From an uncultured Gammaproteobacteria bacterium (GTDB taxonomy: Bacteria; Pseudomonadota; Gammaproteobacteria; PS1; Pseudothioglobaceae): a stretch of DNA of 33,983 nt. Below are positions 18,558 to 25,570 of this stretch, piece by piece. Under the pieces are notes generated by a model. The model had not been told where the DNA came from, made no database searches, and saw nothing but the letters and a program-made list of their open reading frames with translations. The stretch covers positions 1 through 33,983 of the forward strand of contig CABXIU010000013.1 of the NCBI GenBank assembly GCA_902512305.1, written 5' to 3'. Made by a program: the position numbers and the translations under genes. The stretch's first letter is position 1, and the number at the start of each line of letters is the position of its first letter.

Positions 18558-19658
18558 ATGGATACATCAATTATTAAAAATAATTTGTCTTCATTTAATG
18601 AAAAGAATGATTTGAAACATGGACTTCCTAGTTCGGCCTACACTAGTGAAGAGTTTTTTAATGCTGAGTGTGAAACTGTTTTCTCAAACAATTGGGTATT
18701 TGCTGGTTTTGTTCATGAATTTAATGAGCCTGGAGATGCGATACCTATAACTATTGGTGGGCAACCTATTGTGCTCATTAAAAATTCTAATGGGGAAATA
18801 AACGCGTTTCATAATGTCTGCTCCCATCGTTGTTTAAAGCTAGTAGATGAGCCCTGCAATGTTGGTCCTATGCTTTCATGCCCCTATCATTCATGGACTT
18901 ATAATTTAGATGGGGATCTTTGCGCCACCCCTTTTTTTGGAGGAAGTGAACATCAACCTGAAGGTTTTGATATATCTAAACATGGATTACATTCGGTAAA
19001 AATAGCAATCTGGAATGATTGGATATTTATTAATTTAAATGATGAAGGCCAGGATTTTGAAGAGTATGCAAAGCCCTTAATTAGCAATTTTAAAGATATA
19101 GATTTTCAAAAAGTGACCCCAGTAGCAACCTTAGATTTTGGAAAAATCGCAACGAATTGGAAATTTTTAATGGAAAACTTTATTGAGCCCTACCATGTTC
19201 AGTTTGTTCATAGGACAACTACAAGCCAGCCACTCGAAGATCATTACACAATAGTCGATGGCGTTTGTGTAGGCAGTGCAATTGATTTAGATGAGAGTGA
19301 TCAGGTTGAGGGTAGTCTTTCGGTTAGTTCAAGATACCTGACATTATTTCCTAATTTTATTATTGGTAGGTATTTTCCTGACCAGATTGGAGTTTATTTA
19401 AATGTGCCAGTTGATTCGGGGCATACTCTTCAAAAGAGGGTTATTTATACAACTGATGGGAAAGTTATTTCTGAAAAAAGTCTAGATGAAATTAAGAAAT
19501 TGTGGTGGGATGTTCATAAGGAAGACCATGCAATTTGCGAAAGAATGCAGCTTGGAAGATTATCTTCAGTTTCTAAAGATGGAGGATTGCTCTCTCCTTA
19601 CTGGGAGGATAGCGTGAGAGCATTTCAGCAAATGATTGTAGATTCTGTTACAAAATAA
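18558..19658 (+). CDS. Rieske non-heme iron oxygenase, glycine betaine/carnitine oxygenase-like alpha subunit (Rieske B)
   Basis: This 366-residue oxygenase has the Rieske ligands Cys88-x-His90 (CSHRC) and Cys108-x2-His111 (CPYHSW) and the iron site in MENFIEPYHVQFVH, with His213 and His218. The residue three before His213, normally the bridging aspartate between the two metal centres, is Glu210. A bridging glutamate is known from carnitine oxygenase CntA and related quaternary-amine oxygenases such as GbcA, which release an amine or formaldehyde. By that analogy this enzyme probably attacks an N-methyl or N-alkyl carbon (inference). No ferredoxin reductase subunit is encoded in the window. 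It is the first gene of the long + strand operon; the start lacks a clear ribosome binding site. Confidence 0.87.
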   Translation: MDTSIIKNNLSSFNEKNDLKHGLPSSAYTSEEFFNAECETVFSNNWVFAGFVHEFNEPGDAIPITIGGQPIVLIKNSNGEINAFHNVCSHRCLKLVDEPCNVGPMLSCPYHSWTYNLDGDLCATPFFGGSEHQPEGFDISKHGLHSVKIAIWNDWIFINLNDEGQDFEEYAKPLISNFKDIDFQKVTPVATLDFGKIATNWKFLMENFIEPYHVQFVHRTTTSQPLEDHYTIVDGVCVGSAIDLDESDQVEGSLSVSSRYLTLFPNFIIGRYFPDQIGVYLNVPVDSGHTLQKRVIYTTDGKVISEKSLDEIKKLWWDVHKEDHAICERMQLGRLSSVSKDGGLLSPYWEDSVRAFQQMIVDSVTK

Positions 19659-19679
19659 AATAATTAATGAGGAGTAATT

Positions 19680-20105
19680 ATGACAAATGAAAATTTTAAT
19701 AGTGAGTATAGATTAGCACACACAATGATGAGAGTGCTTGATTTAGATAAATCAATCAAATTTTATTGTGACATATTAGGGATGCACGTTTTAAGAAAAA
19801 CTGATTACCCAGGAGGGCGCTATACAAATGCTTTTGTTGGTTATGGCCCAGAAAGAGAATTTCCAGCATTAGAGTTAACTCATAACTGGGATCAGGAGGT
19901 GCATTATGACAAGGGTAATGGCTGGGGTCATATTTGTATAGAGACTCCAGATGTATATAAAGCAGTTGAAGATCTAGAGGCTAGTGGTGCCAAAATAATA
20001 AGTCCAGCTAAACCAATGAATGCAGGAACACGAATACTTGCCTTTATAGAGGATCCTGATGGCTATGTTGTTGAATTAAATGAAAAACTTGAATTAACTG
20101 AATAA
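19680..20105 (+). CDS. Glyoxalase I-like VOC protein (GloA family)
   Basis: This 141-residue protein is close to bacterial lactoylglutathione lyase along its whole length: HTMMRVLDLDKSIKFY, LGM-x-VLRKT, AFVGYGPE, ALELTHNW, GWGHICIE and AFIEDPDGY. All four expected metal ligands are present: His14, Glu65, His84 and Glu132. Glyoxalase I isomerises the glutathione hemithioacetal of methylglyoxal. Its place two genes into an oxygenase operon suggests either detoxification of a reactive aldehyde made by the pathway or a VOC lyase/isomerase with a new substrate. AGGAG lies 8 bp upstream of the ATG. Confidence 0.82.
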   Translation: MTNENFNSEYRLAHTMMRVLDLDKSIKFYCDILGMHVLRKTDYPGGRYTNAFVGYGPEREFPALELTHNWDQEVHYDKGNGWGHICIETPDVYKAVEDLEASGAKIISPAKPMNAGTRILAFIEDPDGYVVELNEKLELTE

Positions 20106-20111
20106 GGAAAA

Positions 20112-20516
20112 ATGATGAAAGACAATAAACCAAAATTATATAAATTTAGTGAAATTGAGCATCGCCTCCATACTCTTGAACCAGGTAAAAGTTACATTAA
20201 GCCTTTTGTCACTAGTGCAGTCAGCGATACAATGTGTGGCGGACTTAATTTTTTGAATGAAGTATCTGTTCCATGGGAGTTAACATGCGATGAGATTATT
20301 TACTGTATGGAAGGAACATTTAGATTAACTTGTGACGGTGTTGCCTATGAATGCAATCCGGGAGACGTTCTATATATACCAAAGGACAATTCAATTGCTT
20401 ATGAATGTGATGAAAAGTGCATTATTTTTTATGCGGCTTATCCTCATGATTGGAAACAACAAGCAGGTATTACATTTGTTCCTGGGATAGATCCAGAAGA
20501 TATGCCACAAAACTAG
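20112..20516 (+). CDS. EutQ-like cupin-domain protein, cysteine-rich
   Basis: This 134-residue protein is a single cupin resembling the C-terminal domain of the ethanolamine-utilisation protein EutQ: CDEIIYCMEGTFRLTCDG, then CNPGDVLYIPKDNSIAYEC. The classical His-x-His of cupin motif 1 is replaced by Cys59-Asp60-Glu61. Seven cysteines (42, 59, 65, 74, 81, 99, 103) are concentrated in the barrel, which is unusual for a cytosolic cupin. No signal peptide is present. It lies 6 bp after the glyoxalase gene and 9 bp before the regulator, so it is part of the operon. Starts at 20112 and 20115 are both possible. Role unknown. Confidence 0.75.
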   Translation: MMKDNKPKLYKFSEIEHRLHTLEPGKSYIKPFVTSAVSDTMCGGLNFLNEVSVPWELTCDEIIYCMEGTFRLTCDGVAYECNPGDVLYIPKDNSIAYECDEKCIIFYAAYPHDWKQQAGITFVPGIDPEDMPQN

Positions 20517-20525
20517 AGTAATAGT

Positions 20526-21074
20526 ATGAGTAACTCAAGCAGTCGATTAATAAATTTAAATCAAAATAATGATACGAATCACGATTCGAACTCTCGTTTG
20601 CCAACAAGGGATACCCTTAAAGATAAATTAAATCAACAAATCATTGATTTGCTTGAGTTGGATGGGAGATTGCCTTTCAAAGAGATTTCGAATGCTCTTG
20701 ATATCTCAGAGGGCACAGTTAGAAATCGAGTGAACCGTATGAAAGATGCTGGAGTTTTGCAAATCAAAGCACTCGTTGATCGATCAGCAATAAACTATTC
20801 AACTGATTCCATGTTAGGCATCAAGGTTGCATCCAGTTCAAGCCCTAGTAGTGTTGCTAAAAGGCTAGAGAGTTGCAATGAAATAGTATTTATTATGTGG
20901 GTTACTGGTCGATATGACTTACTAGTAGAGATTGCTTCAGAGAGTGACGATACATTAAGTAATTTTCTTGAAGATCATTGTTTTAATAATGATGATATAA
21001 AGGATGTTGAGGTTATGAAAGGTCTATCGACATTTAAAAATCAGTTTTTGTTAAAGTCTCAAGAGAAAATTTGA
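20526..21074 (+). CDS. Lrp/AsnC-family transcriptional regulator
   Basis: This 182-residue protein has an AsnC-type helix-turn-helix at about 35-80 (LLELDGRLPFKEIS and ISEGTVRNRVNRM) and an effector-binding RAM domain at about 97-175 with VTGRYDLLVEI. Family members sense amino acids or related ligands and commonly regulate neighbouring or divergent operons. The first 30 residues are a polar, Asn/Ser-rich extension not usual for the family; a shorter start is not supported by any internal ATG before the winged helix. It sits inside the operon it probably controls, and the palindrome at 18491 is a candidate site. AGAG before the ATG is weak. Confidence 0.88.
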   Translation: MSNSSSRLINLNQNNDTNHDSNSRLPTRDTLKDKLNQQIIDLLELDGRLPFKEISNALDISEGTVRNRVNRMKDAGVLQIKALVDRSAINYSTDSMLGIKVASSSSPSSVAKRLESCNEIVFIMWVTGRYDLLVEIASESDDTLSNFLEDHCFNNDDIKDVEVMKGLSTFKNQFLLKSQEKI

Positions 21075-21104
21075 TATTAATTTGAAAAAATAGAAGGAGA
21101 AAAA

Positions 21105-22523
21105 ATGAGTAAGATTTACCATACAAAAATGGCAGACGCGCTTCCCTCAAAAAAGCGTGTTGCGCAAGAAAAAGCAAGGCTGGAAAAAGCAGGCATTAAA
21201 TATATTCTCTCTTGTTGGATTGATATGCTTGGACTTCCTAAAACTAAGCCAATCCCTTTTGCTGAGTTTGAAGCCTTATGTGCAGGAAAAGGCCCACAAT
21301 TTGCAGTTCATTCGGTTTCATTTGTACCTGAACTCGGACCTAATGATTCCGATCAAATCCCTGTCCCCGATCTAGATAGCTTAATGATATGTCCTTGGGA
21401 TAAGACATGTGTATGGGTTTTTTCTGACCTATGGTGGGAGGGCGAGCCATACAATTTATGTCCTCGACAGACCCTTAAAAGAGCAATTCAAAATGCTGAC
21501 GATGCTGGCTATAAGGCTTATTGTGGAATTGAGCCAGAGTTTATTGCAATGCGTTATGAAAATGGACAGCCTGTAAAAGCGGTTGATGATGACCCATTGC
21601 CAGGAGAAGGACTACGCCCTAGAAGACAGGCTTTTGGGTATGACGTTGAGTACTCAATAGATTCAATGGAGTTCCTTAAAGAATTAATCGACACCATCAA
21701 TGAGTTAGGTTGGGAAATGAAGGATGTTGTGGCTGAGGGCGCTTATTCACAATTTGAATTAGACTTTACTTATACTGATGTTCTACAAATGGCAGATCGA
21801 CTAGTATTCTTAAGAGTATTACTTAAAGAGGTAGCAAAAAAATATGGAATGTTCATCACATTTATGCCAAAGCCAACGATTGGAGACTGGAGATCTGGAG
21901 CACATATTAATTTTAGTATGACCAGTAATAAAGACAATAAAAATATCTTTGAAGGAAAGGGTGGTAAGTTCTCTGAGCAGGCTTATCATGCAGTTGGAGG
22001 GCTCATTAAACATGGCACATCAATTACCGCAATAGCCTGTTCAACGGTTAATTCATACAATGGACTTGTTCCAATTGTGGGCGGATTTGAAGGTGGAGTC
22101 TATACATGGGCTCCGACAACAATGGGCTATGGCGATAACAACCGTTCGTGTATGCTTAGACTTCCTCAAAATCGATTTTGTATAGAAAACCGTGCTGCAG
22201 ATATGTGCATGAATCCATACTTATCGCTTGCAATGACAACTGCTTCAGTTATTGATGGAATGAAAAATAAGATTGATCCAGGCAAGCCTTTGAATATCAA
22301 TTTATATGCTTTAAGTCCTGAAGAGATGGAGGCTTCAAATATCAAATCATTACCTCGTAATCTTTTAGAGGCTATTGAGGCATTAAATGAAGATGATTTT
22401 GCAAGAGAAGTGTTGGGTGATTCAATGCTTCTTCAATTTTTCTCATACAAGAAAGATGAGTGGGATCGATATCATCAAGCGGTTACTGACTGGGAAGTTC
22501 AGGAGTTTTTAAGGCTCTATTAA
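21105..22523 (+). CDS. Divergent glutamine synthetase-fold ligase (GS1)
   Basis: This 472-residue protein is a full-length member of the GlnA/GlnT superfamily, cytoplasmic, with AAGGAG upstream. Metal and ATP-site regions remain recognisable: Glu143 and Glu145 in GIEPEF, Glu211 and Glu218 near AEGAYSQFELDF, His267 in GAHINFS, Arg347 and Arg352 in NNRSCMLRLP, and Glu361-x-Arg363. The canonical NSYKR, whose arginine contacts glutamate in true glutamine synthetase, reads NSYNG (316-320). It is therefore unlikely to be an ordinary glutamine synthetase. A gamma-glutamyl-amine ligase, like the aniline, isopropylamine or putrescine ligases of this superfamily, or a ligase for a different acid, are the main options. 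It lies 30 bp after the regulator and 101 bp before mgsA. Confidence 0.82.
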   Translation: MSKIYHTKMADALPSKKRVAQEKARLEKAGIKYILSCWIDMLGLPKTKPIPFAEFEALCAGKGPQFAVHSVSFVPELGPNDSDQIPVPDLDSLMICPWDKTCVWVFSDLWWEGEPYNLCPRQTLKRAIQNADDAGYKAYCGIEPEFIAMRYENGQPVKAVDDDPLPGEGLRPRRQAFGYDVEYSIDSMEFLKELIDTINELGWEMKDVVAEGAYSQFELDFTYTDVLQMADRLVFLRVLLKEVAKKYGMFITFMPKPTIGDWRSGAHINFSMTSNKDNKNIFEGKGGKFSEQAYHAVGGLIKHGTSITAIACSTVNSYNGLVPIVGGFEGGVYTWAPTTMGYGDNNRSCMLRLPQNRFCIENRAADMCMNPYLSLAMTTASVIDGMKNKIDPGKPLNINLYALSPEEMEASNIKSLPRNLLEAIEALNEDDFAREVLGDSMLLQFFSYKKDEWDRYHQAVTDWEVQEFLRLY

Positions 22524-22578
22524 ATATTAAAATCATTACCAAAAAAGTAGTTCGTTTTTAATTTAGACTATCATTTTT

Positions 22579-22598
22579 TTGAGTTAATTTTAATTCAA
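22579..22598. promoter_or_regulatory. Inverted repeat in the GS1-mgsA gap
   Basis: TTGAGTTAA and TTAATTCAA are 9-bp arms with one mismatch (a G-U pair in RNA) and a 2-bp centre. They lie in the 101-bp gap between GS1 and mgsA, 27 bp before the mgsA ATG. The T-run that follows starts 7 bp later, so this is not a standard terminator. It could be an operator for an internal promoter or an mRNA hairpin that sets expression of the second half of the operon. Confidence 0.35.
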
Positions 22599-22624
22599 AG
22601 ATTACTTTTTTATTTGGAGTAAAT

Positions 22625-23518
22625 ATGTGTGGAATTGTTGGACTTTTTATTAAGAATTCTAAGCTTGAATCTCAACTGGGTGCTTTAGTTGCTCCAATGT
22701 TAAGTGAGATGACTGAGCGTGGACCTGATAGTGCTGGTATGGCTGTGTATCGAGATCCAAACGAAAGAGGTTGTAAAATTACAGTACTTGCTCAGCAGGT
22801 GGATTTTGATTGGGCAAATTTTGAAAAATCGGTGAGCACTAATTTATCTGTTAATAAATTTTTTGTTAATCAGAATCACGCAGTACTTTCATTGGGCTCA
22901 TCCATAAATGAAGTTGAAGATTGGCTCCAGTCAAATTGGGCTGAGTTAAGTGTTACGAGTGCAGGAAGTAATATTGAAATCTTTAAAGGGAAAGGTAATC
23001 CTTCTGACTTTATTGAACAATTTGATATTAAAAGTATGACTGGAACTCATGCTCTAGGGCATACTCGTATGGCAACAGAGAGCGCTATTACAACTGAGCA
23101 TTCGCATCCATTTTCTACGGGGCAAGATTTATGCTTGGTGCATAATGGTTCATTGTCAAATCATAATCGTCTTCGTGAAAAACTAAGACGTGTAGGAGTT
23201 CAATTTAAAACAGATAACGACAGCGAGGTTGCTGCTGGTTATTTGAGCTGGCGTTTAAGTGAAGGCGATGATTTGGATGAAGCGTTGAATCATGCTATAG
23301 AAGATTTAGATGGATTTTATACTTTTGCCATTGGAACTAAAGATGGTTTCGCTGTTATGAGAGATCCGATTGGATGTAAGCCAGCAATTATGGCAGAGAC
23401 TGATGATTGGGCAGCAATGTCCTCAGAGTATCGTGCAATTGCGACTCTGCCAGGGGCTGAAAATGCACGCATTTGGGAGCCAGAACCAACCCAAATTTAT
23501 AGTTGGAAAAGGAGTTAA
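22625..23518 (+). CDS. mgsA: N-methylglutamate synthase subunit A-like class II glutamine amidotransferase
   Basis: This 297-residue protein begins MCGIVGLF, giving the catalytic Cys2 after methionine removal, followed by ERGPDSAGMA, GHTRMATES (145-153), LVHNGSLSNHN and DNDSEVAAGY. These are the glutamine-binding elements of the PurF/GltB amidotransferase family. MgsA/GlxB proteins are free-standing versions that work with GXGXG and FMN subunits. In N-methylglutamate synthase the amino-group donor is methylamine or gamma-glutamylmethylamide, so this domain may cleave a gamma-glutamyl amide. GGAG precedes the ATG. It opens a tight three-gene set; the last two genes encode the partner subunits. 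Confidence 0.87.
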   Translation: MCGIVGLFIKNSKLESQLGALVAPMLSEMTERGPDSAGMAVYRDPNERGCKITVLAQQVDFDWANFEKSVSTNLSVNKFFVNQNHAVLSLGSSINEVEDWLQSNWAELSVTSAGSNIEIFKGKGNPSDFIEQFDIKSMTGTHALGHTRMATESAITTEHSHPFSTGQDLCLVHNGSLSNHNRLREKLRRVGVQFKTDNDSEVAAGYLSWRLSEGDDLDEALNHAIEDLDGFYTFAIGTKDGFAVMRDPIGCKPAIMAETDDWAAMSSEYRAIATLPGAENARIWEPEPTQIYSWKRS

Positions 23519-23520
23519 AT

Positions 23521-24195
23521 ATGACAACAATAGATTTGAAAAAGAATACTATTCGAGAGCTCAATGAAAAATTACAAGGCAGCTCGCCTGGTAAGAAATT
23601 CATTGTTAATAATACTGTTGGTAAACATGCTCTTTCTGTCGGACTTACCAAGGAGATTGATGTGGAGATTAATGGCCATGTTGGTTATTACTGCGCAGGT
23701 ATGAATCAAGAGGCGTCTATAAAAATTAATGGAAATGCTGGTCCAGGCTTGGCAGAAAATATGATGTCTGGTGAAGTTCGTGTTACTGGTAACGCTTCTC
23801 AATATGCGGGCGCTACTGCCCATGGAGGATTGTTGATTATTGAGGGGGATGCGAGTTCACGTTGTGGCATTTCAATGAAAGGAATGAACATTGTTGTTGG
23901 CGGTAATATTGGCCATATGAGTGCATTTATGGCTCAGTCAGGAAACCTAGTGGTGTGTGGCGATGCTGGTGACGCAATGGGAGATTCTATTTACGAGACA
24001 AAGATCTTTGTTCGAGGAAAAGTCAAAAGCCTAGGAACGGATTGTGTTGAAAAAGAAATGAAAAAAGAACATAAGGATGAGTTGGGAAAGCTTTTAGAAA
24101 TGGCAAAAATGAATTACAGTGTAGATGAATTTCGTCGGTATGGATCAGCACGCAAGTTATATAATTTTGATATCGATCAAGTCGATGACTATTAA
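23521..24195 (+). CDS. mgsB: N-methylglutamate synthase subunit B-like GXGXG protein
   Basis: I start at ATG 23521 (224 residues), supported by AGGAG at 23509-23513, rather than at an in-frame TTG 18 bp earlier. The protein is a GXGXG right-handed beta-helix like the C-terminal domain of glutamate synthase: repeated turns such as INGHVGYYCAGM, INGNAGPGLAENM, VTGNASQYAGA, IEGDASSRCG and VVGGNIGHM. The C-terminal 50 residues are helical (VDEFRRYGSARKLYNF). In MgsABC and GlxBCD complexes this subunit bridges the amidotransferase and FMN subunits. It starts 2 bp after mgsA stops. Confidence 0.87.
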   Translation: MTTIDLKKNTIRELNEKLQGSSPGKKFIVNNTVGKHALSVGLTKEIDVEINGHVGYYCAGMNQEASIKINGNAGPGLAENMMSGEVRVTGNASQYAGATAHGGLLIIEGDASSRCGISMKGMNIVVGGNIGHMSAFMAQSGNLVVCGDAGDAMGDSIYETKIFVRGKVKSLGTDCVEKEMKKEHKDELGKLLEMAKMNYSVDEFRRYGSARKLYNFDIDQVDDY

Positions 24196-24207
24196 GGAGA
24201 AAGATTT

Positions 24208-25530
24208 ATGAGTAAAGACAATCCAACATTAATTGAGTCAGCGACTTTTCCTCGACATGTCATTGCTGAAATTCAACGTGCAGCAAAAACAGGCATTTAT
24301 GATATCCGTGGTTTTGGTGCAAAAAGAGAAATACCTACCTTTGATGATTTGGTTTTTTTAGGCGCGTCGACTTCACGTTATCCTCTAGAAGGTTATAGAG
24401 AAAAGTGCACGACTGAAGTCATTCTTGGAAATCGATTTGCAAAAAAGCCAATTCATTTGAAGACTCCAATAACGATTGCAGGTATGAGTTTTGGGTCACT
24501 CTCAGCTCAGGCTAAAGAGTCCTTAGGGCGTGGCGCAACACTTGCGGGAACAAGCACAACAACAGGAGATGGGGGAATGACTTCTGAAGAGAGAGGGCAT
24601 TCTAAAACTCTTGTCTATCAGTACCTTCCTTCTAGATATGGAATGAATCCTGATGACTTAAGAAGAGCAGATGCAATTGAGATTGTTCTTGGGCAAGGTG
24701 CAAAGCCAGGAGGCGGAGGAATGCTTTTAGGTCAAAAGATTTCCCCAAGGGTTGCGCAAATGAGAAATCTACCTGAAGGAATTGATCAGCGTTCAGCCTG
24801 TAGACATCCAGATTGGACCGGTCCTGATGACCTGGAGATAAAAATTCAAGAACTCAGAGAAATCACTAATTGGGAGAAACCAATTTACGTCAAAGTTGGC
24901 GCTACCCGTGTATTTTATGATGTCACACTTGCGGTTAAGGCAGGAGCTGATGTTGTTGTCGTTGATGGAATGCAAGGTGGCACTGCGGCTACTCAAGATG
25001 TATTTATTGAGCATGTAGGGATTCCAACATTGCCAGCGGTTAGAATGGCCGTAGAGGCATTGCATGAAATGGATATGCATCGCAAAGTTCAATTGATAGT
25101 TTCTGGGGGTATTAGAAGTGGCGCTGATGTCGCAAAAGCTCTTGCGCTTGGAGCTGATGCTGTTGCTATTGGAACAGCCGCATTAATAGCTTTAGGCGAT
25201 CAAAGTCCTGAGTTTGATGAAGATTATAAAGCTATTGGATCTGCCGCTGGGTTTTGGGATGACTATCAACAGGGTAATGATCCTGCTGGAATAACCACTC
25301 AAGATCCTGATTTGGCAAAGCGCCTAGATCCTAAATTGGGAGGTCGTCGCTTGGCTAATTATCTCAATGTTTTGACTCTAGAGCTACAAACTTTAGCAAG
25401 AGCTTGTGGCAAAAGTCATGTGCATAATCTTGAACCAGAAGATATGGTAGCATTAACTATGGAGGCTGCAGCAATGGCAGGTGTGCCTTTGGCTGGCACT
25501 GAGTGGATTCCTGGAAAAAATGGAGTTTAA
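24208..25530 (+). CDS. mgsC: N-methylglutamate synthase subunit C-like FMN-binding glutamate synthase domain protein
   Basis: This 440-residue TIM-barrel subunit is homologous to the synthase domain of GltB. ITIAGMSFGSLSAQAKESLG, the GDGGMTSEER region, GAKPGGGGMLLG, YVKVGA, VVDGMQGGTAATQ and VSGGIRSGADVAKALALGA form the FMN site. The C-terminal KSHVHNLEPEDMVALTMEAA is characteristic of MgsC/GlxD. At the position where GltB carries cysteines for a 3Fe-4S cluster the chain reads DQSPEFDEDY onward to NDPAGITTQD, with none. Only three scattered cysteines occur in the whole protein, so it is probably an FMN-only enzyme. In the known pathway it makes N-methylglutamate from methylamine-derived nitrogen and a glutamate-family acceptor. 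AAGGAG precedes the ATG. Confidence 0.88.
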   Translation: MSKDNPTLIESATFPRHVIAEIQRAAKTGIYDIRGFGAKREIPTFDDLVFLGASTSRYPLEGYREKCTTEVILGNRFAKKPIHLKTPITIAGMSFGSLSAQAKESLGRGATLAGTSTTTGDGGMTSEERGHSKTLVYQYLPSRYGMNPDDLRRADAIEIVLGQGAKPGGGGMLLGQKISPRVAQMRNLPEGIDQRSACRHPDWTGPDDLEIKIQELREITNWEKPIYVKVGATRVFYDVTLAVKAGADVVVVDGMQGGTAATQDVFIEHVGIPTLPAVRMAVEALHEMDMHRKVQLIVSGGIRSGADVAKALALGADAVAIGTAALIALGDQSPEFDEDYKAIGSAAGFWDDYQQGNDPAGITTQDPDLAKRLDPKLGGRRLANYLNVLTLELQTLARACGKSHVHNLEPEDMVALTMEAAAMAGVPLAGTEWIPGKNGV

Positions 25531-25570
25531 ATAGGTTTTAATTTTTGAGACTATAAAGATAGGAGTATTT

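Noticed and set aside
22579-22610. Hairpin plus T-run between GS1 and mgsA as an intrinsic terminator
   Set aside because: The stem is AT-only apart from two pairs and the T-run starts 7 bp beyond it, so termination is unlikely; kept only as an inverted repeat.
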